From the NCBI RefSeq assembly GCF_018326005.1, contig NZ_AP021903.1, forward strand, positions 2,482,001 to 2,546,000: 64,000 nucleotides of DNA. Direction: 5' to 3'. The DNA comes from Pseudomonas sp. Seg1. Lineage in GTDB: Bacteria; Pseudomonadota; Gammaproteobacteria; Pseudomonadales; Pseudomonadaceae. Position 1 is the stretch's first letter; the number at the start of each line of letters is the position of its first letter. The translations under genes were made by a program, and so were the position numbers. Shown here piece after piece: positions 7,562 through 15,885 of this stretch. The notes under the pieces were generated by a model. That model did no database searches. It had not been told where the DNA came from and was given only the letters and a program-made list of their open reading frames with translations.

Positions 7562-9016
7562 TCAGGACAAAATGTGGTCGGCCGGTTTCAGCGCCCGGGT
7601 CAAGCGGTGATAGCTGAAACTGAAGCCGGGAAACATCGCGATCACATGACCGCTCTTGCTTTGATACCAACTGTGGCAGCCGCCGGACTTCCAGACCGTG
7701 CGTTCCATCTCCCGGTGGATCATTTCAGTGTAGGTACGTTCTGCCTCGGGGCGCACTTCGATGCTGTGCAGGCCTCTGGCTTTTACAGTGCGGATGCAGT
7801 CGATGATGTAGTTCATCTGCGACTCGATGATGAACAGCGCCGAGGTGTGGCCGATGCCGGTGTTGGGCCCGGTGACGATAAACAGGTTGGGAAAGTCCGG
7901 CAGGCTGGTGCCGAGATAGGCGCGGGGATAGTCGGCCCAGACATCTCTGAGTTGCACGGCGTTTTTTCCGCTGACCGGGTAGGAAATTACCCCGTCGGTG
8001 GCGTCGTAACCGGTCGACCAGACGATCAGATCAACATCGACGTGCTGGCCGTCCTGAGTGTTGATCCCGCTTTCGTCGATTGCAGCGATGCCTTGTTCGC
8101 GGGTGTGCAGCGTCACGTTGGCGCGGTTCAGCGCCGGGTAATAAGTGCTGGAGACCAGCACCCGTTTGCAGCCGATGGTGAAGTCCGGAATGAGTTTTTC
8201 CTGCAGTGCCGGATCGGGCACCTGACGTTTGAGAAAACGCAGCGCCTGCTTTTGCACCATATGAATCGCCGGTTTCGAGTATTTGAAGGCGATCACCCGG
8301 GTTTCGAACTGCCAGTAGATCAGCCAGCGCAGCAGTTTGTAGGCTGGTTTCAGGCCCAGCAGCCAACGTTGAAACGGCCCGAACACGCGATCCCCGCGTG
8401 GTAACACCCAGTGCGGTGTGCGCTGGAACACATGCAGTTGTTCGACCTGCGGCGCAATCACTGGAATCACCTGCGCCGCGCTGGCGCCACTGCCAACGAT
8501 GGCCACGCGTTTACCGCGATAGTCGTAGCCGTGATCCCAATTGTTTGTATGAAAGGTCTTGCCCTGAAAGCGATCTTGCCCGGGGAAGTGCGGGATCACC
8601 GGTTGGCTCAACGGCCCGGTGGCATTGATCAGGAACTGTGCGTAGAACGTGCCTTTGCTGGTCGTGTGCACGGCCCAGCGCTTTTGCGCGTCGTCCCACT
8701 CGACGCGTTCGACATTGGCTTGCAGTTCCACCCGCTCGCGCAGGCCGAACTGGTCGATGACGTGTTCGGTGTAGCGGTGCAATTCTGCCTGTTCGGCGAA
8801 CATCTGCGACCAGCGGTAGGGCGCGAACGACAGCGAATACAGCGGCGACGGCACATCCACCGCCGCACCGGGGTAGGTGTTCTGGCACCAGGTGCCACCG
8901 AAAAAGTCGCGGCGTTCCAGCAGGCGAAAATCGTCGATGCCGGCCTTGAGCAGGTTGACCGCCGCGCACTGCCCGCCAAATCCGCTGCCGATGATCAACA
9001 CTTGGTAGGTCTGCAT
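7562..9016 (-). CDS. Flavin-containing Baeyer-Villiger-type monooxygenase
   Basis: A 484-residue FAD/NADPH monooxygenase. The N-terminal FAD motif is GSGFGG (residues 10-15) and the second dinucleotide site is GSGASA (175-180). Between them, residues 150-160 read FQGKTFHTNNW, which fits the FxGxxxHxxxW fingerprint of type I Baeyer-Villiger monooxygenases. The family inserts oxygen next to a ketone, giving an ester or lactone; some members instead oxidise N or S atoms. With the hydrolase gene downstream it forms a two-gene operon likely handling a ketone. The start at 9016 follows AAGGAGA. Confidence 0.9.
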   Translation of the reverse strand: MQTYQVLIIGSGFGGQCAAVNLLKAGIDDFRLLERRDFFGGTWCQNTYPGAAVDVPSPLYSLSFAPYRWSQMFAEQAELHRYTEHVIDQFGLRERVELQANVERVEWDDAQKRWAVHTTSKGTFYAQFLINATGPLSQPVIPHFPGQDRFQGKTFHTNNWDHGYDYRGKRVAIVGSGASAAQVIPVIAPQVEQLHVFQRTPHWVLPRGDRVFGPFQRWLLGLKPAYKLLRWLIYWQFETRVIAFKYSKPAIHMVQKQALRFLKRQVPDPALQEKLIPDFTIGCKRVLVSSTYYPALNRANVTLHTREQGIAAIDESGINTQDGQHVDVDLIVWSTGYDATDGVISYPVSGKNAVQLRDVWADYPRAYLGTSLPDFPNLFIVTGPNTGIGHTSALFIIESQMNYIIDCIRTVKARGLHSIEVRPEAERTYTEMIHREMERTVWKSGGCHSWYQSKSGHVIAMFPGFSFSYHRLTRALKPADHILS

Positions 9017-9229
9017 GGGTCTCCTTCTTATAGTTGTTTTTCCATTTTCATCCTTTCAGGTATAGCCAAATATTTGCACTGTGCGCGTTGGCAATACTTC
9101 CCCATTGGAAGCGGGCTTGAGGTGTTCTGTTGAGGCCGCTGGCCGGTGATGGCTATTTAACGTTGCCCTGTTAGACTCCCAGCACATCCGTCCTGCGGTG
9201 TGCAGTTCCGTCGAGTGGTCGAGGCCCTT

Positions 9230-10303
9230 ATGGGAAACACGGGAGGAAAGGGACTTTCATTAGCCAGGAGGCTTTATACATCGCGAGTCCTCGGGCTGAT
9301 GCTTGGGCTGCTCTGCGTGTCCGTGGCGATGTACACGCTCGATCCGCCGCTGTGGGTCTGGGCGCTGATGTTGTTCAATGGCCTGGTCTGGCCGCATCTG
9401 GCGTATCAATGGGCGCGTCGCGCGCGGGTGCCGTACCACGCCGAACACCGCAATCTGTTGATCGACGCCTTCCTCGGTGGCTTCTGGGTCGCCGCCATGC
9501 ATTTCAATCCGCTGCCCACGGCTACGACCATTTCGATGATGGCGATGAACAACGTCGCCATCGGCGGTTTGCGTTTTCTGCTGGCCGGTTCGGCGGCGCA
9601 ACTGCTCGGTGTCGGCGTGGGACTGGTGGTGTTTGCCCCGGCGTTCGTGCCGCAAACCTCGCCTGCGCAAATGTATGCCTGTTTCCCGTTACTGCTCCTG
9701 TATCCGTTGGCCCTGGGCTGGATCTGCTTTCGACAGGCCTACACGCTCGGCCGGCATAAACGCGAGTTGCTGGCGCTGAGCCGCACCGACAGTCTCACCG
9801 GTTTGCTCAACCACGGCGCCTGGAAGGATCAACTGGAAATCGCTTTTCAGCGCTGCAAACGGCAGAAGCAGGGCGCGGCGATTGCGCTGATCGACATCGA
9901 CCATTTCAAGGCAATCAACGACACCTACGGGCATGTCGCCGGCGACATCGTGTTGCGGCAATTGAGCAAGATGCTCAAGCAGAATCTGCGTGCCACCGAC
10001 GTTGGCGGGCGTTATGGCGGCGATGAGTTCTGCGTGATCCTCCCGGATTTGCCGCTGTTTCATGCCGCGCAGGCGATGGAAGCATTGCGCGAGCGCTTCG
10101 CCACGCTGGGGTATGAGCAGAACCCGGCGTTGAAGGTCAGTCTGAGTATCGGACTGGCGGCGTACGAACCGGCCCATGCCGATGCGACGCGCTGGCTCAA
10201 TGACGCGGATCAGGCGTTGTATGAAGCCAAGGCGAGCGGGCGCAATCGGGTGGTGTGCAATTGCGACAACCTGCCGAAACAGCCACTGCTCGACTCCGTC
10301 TGA
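9230..10303 (+). CDS. MASE2-GGDEF diguanylate cyclase
   Basis: Predicted to make cyclic di-GMP from two GTP. The N-terminal half is a MASE2 membrane sensor (RRLYTSRVLGLMLGLL, then several hydrophobic segments to about residue 175), as in DgcC/AdrA. The C-terminal half is a GGDEF domain with intact GGDEF in GGRYGGDEFCV and an inhibitory RxxD site (RATD) five residues before it, so the enzyme should be active and product-inhibited. A GTG start at 9200 is possible, but the ATG at 9230 has GAGG five bases upstream. Divergent from the monooxygenase operon; the 213-base gap shows no obvious operator. Confidence 0.92.
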   Translation: MGNTGGKGLSLARRLYTSRVLGLMLGLLCVSVAMYTLDPPLWVWALMLFNGLVWPHLAYQWARRARVPYHAEHRNLLIDAFLGGFWVAAMHFNPLPTATTISMMAMNNVAIGGLRFLLAGSAAQLLGVGVGLVVFAPAFVPQTSPAQMYACFPLLLLYPLALGWICFRQAYTLGRHKRELLALSRTDSLTGLLNHGAWKDQLEIAFQRCKRQKQGAAIALIDIDHFKAINDTYGHVAGDIVLRQLSKMLKQNLRATDVGGRYGGDEFCVILPDLPLFHAAQAMEALRERFATLGYEQNPALKVSLSIGLAAYEPAHADATRWLNDADQALYEAKASGRNRVVCNCDNLPKQPLLDSV

Positions 10304-10325
10304 CCCGCATCACCTCAGTCCCCTT

Positions 10326-10411
10326 GTGGGAGCGAGCCTCTCGCGAAAGCGGTGGGTCAGCCACATTGAAATCGCCTGACACGACGCCTTCGCGAGCAGA
10401 CTCGCTCCCAC
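10326..10411. repeat. REP-type inverted pair (GTGGGAGCGAGCC family)
   Basis: Arms GTGGGAGCGAGCCTCTCGCG and CGCGAGCAGACTCGCTCCCAC face each other between the cyclase and peptidase genes. Similar pairs are at 26417-26504 and 30595-30682. Confidence 0.75.
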
Positions 10412-10515
10412 AGTTTTGTTCGGTGTCGGTCCTGGATATGTCGCTATCGGTATAGAGCCTTGCGCCGATGTCAGGTACGGTTCAGATCCCCCCGACGCGA
10501 AACAAGGATCGATTC

Positions 10516-11754
10516 ATGACGTTCTCATTTTCCCGCTCCCTGCTGGCCGCCAGCCTTGGCCTGTCTCTCGCCATCAGTGCCGCCAGTGCCTTCGCCGAAC
10601 CGCATAAACAAGTGCTCGCCGACGCCGAGCAATACCAGCCCGAAGCCTTGAAACTGCTGGAGCGGCTGGTCAACATCGACTCAGGCTCCGGCGATGAGCC
10701 AGGCCTCAAACAAGTCAGCGAGATCGCCATCGATGAGCTGAAAAAGCTCGGCGCAACGATTGAACTGGTGCCCAACACCCCGGAAAAAACCAACCACGTA
10801 CTGGCCACGTTCAAAGGCACCGGCAAGGCGAAAATCCTCCTGATGGCGCACATGGACACGGTCTTCAAGGAAGGTTCGGCCGCCGAGCGGCCGTTCCACA
10901 TCAAGGACGGTCGCGCCTACGGGCCGGGGGTGATGGACGACAAGGGCGGCATCGTCGCCGGGATCTACGCGCTGAAAGTCCTGAAAAACCTCGACTTCAA
11001 GGACTACGCGCAAATCACCTTCCTGCTCGATGCCAGCGAAGAAACCGGTTCGGACGTCGCCACCGACCTGATCAAGAAAACCGCCAAACTGCATGACGTG
11101 ACCCTCAATCTTGAGCCGGGGCGCCCGGCCGATGGCCTGGTGGTCTGGCGCAAGGGCAGCGCGACGGCGCTGGTCGAGGTCAAGGGCAAAGCGGCGCATG
11201 CCGGGGTGGCACCGGAGCTGGGACGCAATGCGGCGATGGAGGCAGCGCATCAGATTCTGCAACTGGGCAAACTCGGTGATGAGGCGAAGAAAACCACCAT
11301 CAACTTCACCGTGCTCAAGGCCGGCGATCGCACCAACGTGATCCCGGATCAGGCCACGGCCAAGGCTGACGTGCGCGCGGCGGTGCCGGAGGAGTTCGAC
11401 CGTATCGAGAAGGATCTGGCGCGGGTGTCGCAGGACAAGTTGATTCCCGACACTGAAGTGAAGACCACTTTGCAACGCGGTTTACCGCCGATGCCGCAGA
11501 CGGCCGAGTCGGATCGTCTGATGGCCATGGCCCAAGGGATTTACGGCGAGATCGGCCGCAAACTGACCGAGGAGGGCAGCGGTGGCGCGGCTGATGCCAG
11601 TTTGTCGGCGGGGGTGGGCACGCCGACGCTGGATGGCTTCGGGATTGTTGGCGGCAATATCCATACGCCGGAGGAATACGCCGAAGTGGCGAGCGTGGCG
11701 CCGCGGATTTATCTGTTGTCGCGGATGATTATGGAGTTGGCCAAGCCGCGGTGA
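10516..11754 (+). CDS. Periplasmic M20 metallopeptidase, glutamate carboxypeptidase (CPG2-like)
   Basis: A 412-residue M20 zinc peptidase resembling carboxypeptidase G2, which removes C-terminal glutamate from folates and related N-acyl-glutamates. A signal peptide is clear (MTFSFSRSLLAASLGLSLAI, cleavage expected after ASAFA). Metal and catalytic residues are in place: His112 and Asp114 (LMAHMDTVF), Asp141 (GPGVMDDKGG), Glu175/Glu176 (SEETGSD). The lid domain includes KGKAAHAGVAPELGRNA. The ATG at 10516 follows AAGGATCG; upstream codons are not needed. Exact substrate uncertain. Confidence 0.9.
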   Translation: MTFSFSRSLLAASLGLSLAISAASAFAEPHKQVLADAEQYQPEALKLLERLVNIDSGSGDEPGLKQVSEIAIDELKKLGATIELVPNTPEKTNHVLATFKGTGKAKILLMAHMDTVFKEGSAAERPFHIKDGRAYGPGVMDDKGGIVAGIYALKVLKNLDFKDYAQITFLLDASEETGSDVATDLIKKTAKLHDVTLNLEPGRPADGLVVWRKGSATALVEVKGKAAHAGVAPELGRNAAMEAAHQILQLGKLGDEAKKTTINFTVLKAGDRTNVIPDQATAKADVRAAVPEEFDRIEKDLARVSQDKLIPDTEVKTTLQRGLPPMPQTAESDRLMAMAQGIYGEIGRKLTEEGSGGAADASLSAGVGTPTLDGFGIVGGNIHTPEEYAEVASVAPRIYLLSRMIMELAKPR

Positions 11755-11764
11755 GGTAGTAGTT

Positions 11765-11876
11765 GATCGTTCCCACGCTCTGCGTGGGAATGCCTCAACG
11801 GACGCTCCGCGTTCGGCTTTGTGTTGGACGCAGAGCGTCCCGGGCTGCATTCCCACGCGGAGCGTGGGAACGATCA
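11765..11876. repeat. Large inverted repeat (GATCGTTCCCACGCTC family)
   Basis: Bases 11765-11794 and 11847-11876 are near-perfect inverted copies (GATCGTTCCCACGCTCTGCG against CGCGGAGCGTGGGAACGATC). Between them lies a second inverted pair built on GGACGCTCCGCGTTC and GACGCAGAGCGTCC. A close copy is at 25409-25510. Confidence 0.8.
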
Positions 11877-12055
11877 CTACGTGGCGTACAACTTTCCAAG
11901 ACGTTTCCTACAACGTACCCTGTTGCCGCGTTTCGGTATCGACCCCTATAGTTCGGGCTCGCGGAATTTACCGCGAACGACCTTGGCCGGTCGTTACAGG
12001 AACGTACAGTTTGCTCAACATATTCAGTCGATGTTTGGCTGTGATGTTGTGTTAT

Positions 12056-12159
12056 GGCGGCTGTGCGTGGGACACCTTCGGGTGTGCCGGTTCCTGTATC
12101 CGGTCGGCCAACCCGCGTACGGCTGCCACCTTCCTCGTTTGGCCGCGACTGGTGGTAGC
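12056..12159 (+). ncRNA. Structured leader RNA, three-helix junction resembling C4-type antisense RNA
   Basis: Bases 12056-12071 (GGCGGCTGTGCGTGGG) can pair with 12112-12127 (CCCGCGTACGGCTGCC) over 16 consecutive pairs, four of them G-U. Inside sit a hairpin with a TTCG tetraloop (12072-12085) and a second one closed by CCGG/CCGG (12087-12103). Bases 12122-12130 (GCTGCCACC) can instead pair with 12151-12159 (GGTGGTAGC), which excludes the outer helix. The small gene starts 25 bases later. The layout recalls C4 antisense RNAs; I could not run a covariance search. Confidence 0.5.
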
Positions 12160-12183
12160 TCTCTCATTACAGGAGTTATACCA

Positions 12184-12486
12184 ATGTGTGATCAAGTAAT
12201 GCCCCGCTTCCTCCCCATCGACACCTACGACGCCGAATCCCCGGTGCTCTTCCGTAACACCCACTCAGAACTCAGCGACATGGCCGCCTGTGCGATGCAC
12301 CGGTTCGTCGTCGTGCGCGATCTGGCCGACACCTTGGCCAGTCTCAACCTCAAAGACATTTCCGATTGTGATCTGACGCGGGTGACCAGCGCGGTGCATC
12401 TGTTGATGCGCGAGGGGTGTGCGATTCTAAATGTGATTCAGGCGCGGGCGATGCAGCGGGAGGAGGCGTACAAAACCCCGATGTAG
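12184..12486 (+). CDS. Small Pseudomonas protein of unknown function behind a structured leader
   Basis: A 100-residue soluble protein with no signal peptide, starting at an ATG with AGGAG eight bases upstream. The frame is open to 11821 but the upstream part overlaps a repeat and the structured leader, so it is not counted. The C-terminal half (residues 55-85, including TRVTSAVHLLMREGCAILNV) looks like a helical hairpin. In layout and size it recalls the short DUF3077/DUF6124 proteins common in Pseudomonas, but the match is weak. Function unknown; expression is probably governed by the leader. Confidence 0.7.
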   Translation: MCDQVMPRFLPIDTYDAESPVLFRNTHSELSDMAACAMHRFVVVRDLADTLASLNLKDISDCDLTRVTSAVHLLMREGCAILNVIQARAMQREEAYKTPM

Positions 12487-12504
12487 CGGTGATGCGGCCG
12501 GCCT

Positions 12505-12598
12505 CATCGCTGGCAAGCCAGCTCCCACAGGGTTTGGTGAATGACCACTAATTTGCAGCTGGCCGCATAACCTGTGGGAGCTTGGCTTGCCAGCGATG
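12505..12598. repeat. REP-type inverted pair (CTGGCAAGCCAGCTCCCAC family)
   Basis: Arms CATCGCTGGCAAGCCAGCTC and GAGCTTGGCTTGCCAGCGATG flank about 45 bases. The same family occurs at 28763, 36673, 52058, 57590, 60539 and 61822, making it the most frequent repeat here. Confidence 0.8.
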
Positions 12599-12618
12599 GC
12601 GTCAGCCCGGCCAACTTA

Positions 12619-13488
12619 TTACTCCTTGACGCTCATGTATTCCTTGGCCCAGAGAATGTATTCCTCCGGCTGGGTATAGGTGTGCGTCAACTCGGTCGCG
12701 CTCAAGTCGGAAGCCTGGGTAAAGATCTGCCGCTGTTCGCGCAGGCTGTCGTAGGTTGCCTTGATCGCCGCAAAGTAAGCGCCATGCCCATCGATGGTCA
12801 CACGCACGCCCAGTTCGGCCAGACGCTTGTCGTCACGCAGCGCCGGGTTGCCGTAGGTGACCAGCATCAGTGGCACGGTCAGGTGTTCGGCGATCTGCTC
12901 AAGCTGATCGAAGTCCTGCACGCCCACCATGCAGATGCCGTCAGCGCCTGCGGCCTGATATTGGCGGGTGCGGCTGACGATTTCCTGGTTCGGCAAAATG
13001 CCGGCGTTGGTGCGGGCGATGATCGCCATTTCCGAATCGACCCGGGCTTCCAGTGCCGCGCGGATCTTGCCGACGCCTTCGGCGACCGAGATCAGATCGG
13101 TGGATTTACGCCCGAATTGCGCGGGCAGCAGGGTGTCTTCGATGGTCAGGGCGGCGACGCCGGCGCGTTCCAGTTCGACGATGGTGCGCATCACGTTGAG
13201 GGCGTTGCCGTAGCCGTGGTCGGCATCGGCGATCACCGGCAATTGGGCGACGCGGCCGATGCGGGTGGCCTGTTCGGCGAACTCGCTGAGGGTGATCAGG
13301 GCAAAGTCCGGCGCGCCGAGCACCTGCAATGAGGCCACGGACCCGCCGAGAATCCCCACTTCGAAACCCAGGTCAGCGGCAATGCGTGCGGACATCGGGT
13401 CGAACACCGAAGCCGTGTGGTAGCAGGTGTCGGAGGCCAGCAGCTGACGGAAGTTACGGCGCAAATCTTGATGAGAAAGCCTGGTCAT
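12619..13488 (-). CDS. Oxaloacetate decarboxylase of the isocitrate lyase/PEP mutase superfamily
   Basis: A 289-residue protein matching the PA4872 type, known to decarboxylate oxaloacetate. It has the superfamily's metal and loop motifs: [35 protein letters not shown] and IIARTNAG. A 25-codon upstream extension is open, but the ATG at 13488 has GGTGGAA in front and gives the family start [19 protein letters not shown]. It lies downstream of aruG in the same direction, about 170 bases away, so membership of the amino-acid cluster is possible but uncertain. Confidence 0.9.
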   Translation of the reverse strand: MTRLSHQDLRRNFRQLLASDTCYHTASVFDPMSARIAADLGFEVGILGGSVASLQVLGAPDFALITLSEFAEQATRIGRVAQLPVIADADHGYGNALNVMRTIVELERAGVAALTIEDTLLPAQFGRKSTDLISVAEGVGKIRAALEARVDSEMAIIARTNAGILPNQEIVSRTRQYQAAGADGICMVGVQDFDQLEQIAEHLTVPLMLVTYGNPALRDDKRLAELGVRVTIDGHGAYFAAIKATYDSLREQRQIFTQASDLSATELTHTYTQPEEYILWAKEYMSVKE

Positions 13489-13655
13489 ACGAGTTCCACC
13501 AATACAAAGGAATGGAAAGGCTTGAGCAAAGGTGTCAACGCCGAAGAGTGAAAAGGCTATCACGCGAATGGGTCAAGGATCATGACGAATTTGCAAGGTG
13601 GCTGTTTGCCGACGAATCTCCTGCTGAAAGGATTCATCTTCGAAGGAGTGGACAG

Positions 13656-14690
13656 TCAGGCTGCCACAGCCTGCTGCTGTTGATTGGGCAACATTACCGC
13701 CCTGACCGAATTGCCCGGTTGCAACTGCAAGCGTTTGGCCGTCAGACGATCGATCACCAGGCTGCTGCCGACCCGACGCGCCCGCGCCACCGTGATGCGG
13801 CAGTTTTCCAGGCGGCGGTTATGGATCAGCCACAGAGGCGCCTGTTCGTCCGGGCTGCCGAGGCTCAGGGTCAACTCAAGGCTGTCGCGTACCGTGCGGA
13901 TGTTGCGGACCGGCGCTTCAATCACCGGCCCACCGTCAAAAATGTCGATATAGCCCTTATGCGTGAAACCCTCGGCCTGAAGAATTTTCAGCGCCGGCTC
14001 GGTGTTGGGGTGTGCCTGGCCGATGGCCGCCTGGGCCTGTTCAGTGAGCATGCAGGTGTACAGCGGTTGGCGCGGCATCAGCTCAGCGATAAAGGATTTG
14101 TTGCCCAGCCCCGACAAATGGTCGGCGTGGCTGAAATCCATTTGAAAGAAGTGCCGACCCAGGCTATCCCAGAACGGCGAACAGCCCAGCTCATCGGCGC
14201 TGCCGCGCAATTCGGCGATCATCTTTTCGCCAAACAGGTGCGGAAACTCGGCGACGAACAGCAGGCGCCCCAACGACAGCAGACGCCCGTTACTGCCGTG
14301 ACGATGCTCATGGCCCAGAAACAACGAGCACAACTCCGATTGGCCAGTCAGTTCATTGTTGAGAAACAGCGTCGGAATCTGCCGCTGAATGCCCAGGTTC
14401 GGCGCCGAACTCACGGTCAAACCGACGCGATAGTTGTACCAGGGCTCGCGCAAGCCGATCGCCCCGGCCATGGCGCTGACGCCGACCACGCGCATGTCAT
14501 CGTCTTCGAGCACGAACAGGTAGTCGGCGTCGGCACGTTCCACCTGTTCGGCGAACGCGCGTTGCGCCCAGCGTACCCGGTGGGACAGGCGATCTTCATT
14601 GGCCGGCAGGGTGGTGAACCCAGGGCCCGCCTGTTTTACCAGAGCCATCAAGGCTGGCAGGTCGCTGACTTTAACCGGGCGGACAATCAT
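13656..14690 (-). CDS. aruG: Arginine/ornithine N-succinyltransferase beta-type subunit
   Basis: A 344-residue AstA-family protein, beta type: MIVRPVKVSDLPALMALVKQ, then LPANEDRLSHRV, VGVSAMAGAIGLREPWYNYR, ELCSLFLGHEHR and DIFDGGPVIEAPV. The family transfers succinyl from succinyl-CoA to the alpha-amino group of arginine or ornithine, with AruF and AruG forming a heteromer. The start at 14690 follows AGAAGGAG. It is 61 bases downstream of the alpha-type gene. The other arginine succinyltransferase pathway genes (aruC, aruD, aruB, aruE) are absent here, so this may be a second, specialised pair acting on another amino acid. Confidence 0.88.
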   Translation of the reverse strand: MIVRPVKVSDLPALMALVKQAGPGFTTLPANEDRLSHRVRWAQRAFAEQVERADADYLFVLEDDDMRVVGVSAMAGAIGLREPWYNYRVGLTVSSAPNLGIQRQIPTLFLNNELTGQSELCSLFLGHEHRHGSNGRLLSLGRLLFVAEFPHLFGEKMIAELRGSADELGCSPFWDSLGRHFFQMDFSHADHLSGLGNKSFIAELMPRQPLYTCMLTEQAQAAIGQAHPNTEPALKILQAEGFTHKGYIDIFDGGPVIEAPVRNIRTVRDSLELTLSLGSPDEQAPLWLIHNRRLENCRITVARARRVGSSLVIDRLTAKRLQLQPGNSVRAVMLPNQQQQAVAA

Positions 14691-14751
14691 GCTGTAACTC
14701 CTTCTGCGCGCCTGTTCGGGCACTGTCGTTGGGTGCGGAACCGGGCGCGGT

Positions 14752-15768
14752 TCACAGGGCAATCAGGCGGATCTGGCTGCCATCGGTCACGTTCAGCGCC
14801 GCACACATTGCAGGGGTGAGGGACAGCGGTTGATCGGGCTGGTAATCGAGTTCGGCGACGATGGCCCGGAAGCCGTGCAGCGCATCGTTGCTCAGCAGAT
14901 AACGGCCACGCGCATCAATCTGTGGCTGTTGCTGAACGGCGGCGACCTGGCTGTGGACGATCGAGCGGATGTTCGCCGTGCGCGCGAACAGCGTCGGGCC
15001 GGCGTCGAACAGGTCGATGTAGCTGTTGGTTTCAAAACCTTCACGCTCAAGAATGTCGAAGGCTTCCTGGCCGTCCGGATGGATTTTGCCAATACAGTCC
15101 TGCGCCGCTTGCGGCAGCATCGGCACGTAGATCGGGTATTGCGGCATCAGTTCGGCAAGGAATGTGCGGCTCTGCAACCCGCACAAACGCTCGGCTTCGA
15201 CGTAGGGCAGATCGAAGAAATGCTTGCCCAGCGCATCCCAGAACGGCGAGTTGCCGCTCTCGTCGCTGTAACCGACGATTTCGGTGATCACCGCTTCGGC
15301 AAAGCGCTGCGCGTGGGCCGCGATGAACAGCAAGCGTGCCCGCGAGAGCAATTCGGAAAACGGCGTGCGCTCCAGCATCGAGTCGATGTGGAAACCGCGC
15401 AGCAGGGTGTGATCGTTCAGGTCGTGGCACAACGACAGCGCCGGCACGCCGTGCTCAATGTTCAGTTCCCGCGAGGCACTGGTGAAGTGGCGGTTGCGCA
15501 GGCTGTAGAAGGGTTCGTCGAAACCGGCGGTGGCGAGAATCTCCGAGCAGCCCAACAGCCGCTGATTGCTCAGGTCTTCCAGCACGAAGAAGTAGTTTTC
15601 CGGGCCGTGCGCCGCGGCGTCGCTGTCGAACGACGCAGAGGAAGCGGCGATTTTCTCGCGCAGGCGGTCGCTGTCGTCCGGCAGGGAGGTCACGCCCACC
15701 AGGCTGTCGCGGGCCAATTGTTGGAGCTGGGTCAGGTCAGTCGCTTCGACTGGGCGTAAGACCAGCAT
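14752..15768 (-). CDS. aruF: Arginine/ornithine N-succinyltransferase alpha-type subunit
   Basis: A 338-residue AstA-family protein, alpha type, beginning MLVLRPVEATDLTQLQQLAR and containing VTSLPDDSDRLREKI, YFFVLEDLSNQRLLG, SLCHDLNDHTLLRGF, EIVGYSDESGNSPFWDALGK and TFLAELMPQYPIYVP. It is expected to pair with the downstream beta-type protein. Upstream in the same orientation are a permease, a formylglutamate-hydrolase-like enzyme, a glutamine-synthetase-like ligase and a cysteine hydrolase, an unusual neighbourhood for this enzyme. Whether the substrate is arginine, ornithine or a related amine cannot be decided here. Confidence 0.88.
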   Translation of the reverse strand: MLVLRPVEATDLTQLQQLARDSLVGVTSLPDDSDRLREKIAASSASFDSDAAAHGPENYFFVLEDLSNQRLLGCSEILATAGFDEPFYSLRNRHFTSASRELNIEHGVPALSLCHDLNDHTLLRGFHIDSMLERTPFSELLSRARLLFIAAHAQRFAEAVITEIVGYSDESGNSPFWDALGKHFFDLPYVEAERLCGLQSRTFLAELMPQYPIYVPMLPQAAQDCIGKIHPDGQEAFDILEREGFETNSYIDLFDAGPTLFARTANIRSIVHSQVAAVQQQPQIDARGRYLLSNDALHGFRAIVAELDYQPDQPLSLTPAMCAALNVTDGSQIRLIAL

Positions 15769-15885
15769 GGATGTACTCCTGTATCAAAAGGTTCGGCGAA
15801 TCACCGAACCTGACTATCACTGTCGGGTTCCACGCGTTAAATCGGCGGTCGCCTGATTTGTTGTCAGACGCCGCTCTTTTTCTTG

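Noticed and set aside
11821..12183. N-terminal extension of the small protein at 12184
   Set aside because: The extension is encoded by a repeat and the structured leader; ATG 12184 has its own AGGAG.
13329..14819. 496-codon plus-strand frame opposite aruG and the decarboxylase
   Set aside because: Antisense to two well-supported genes and without recognisable domains.
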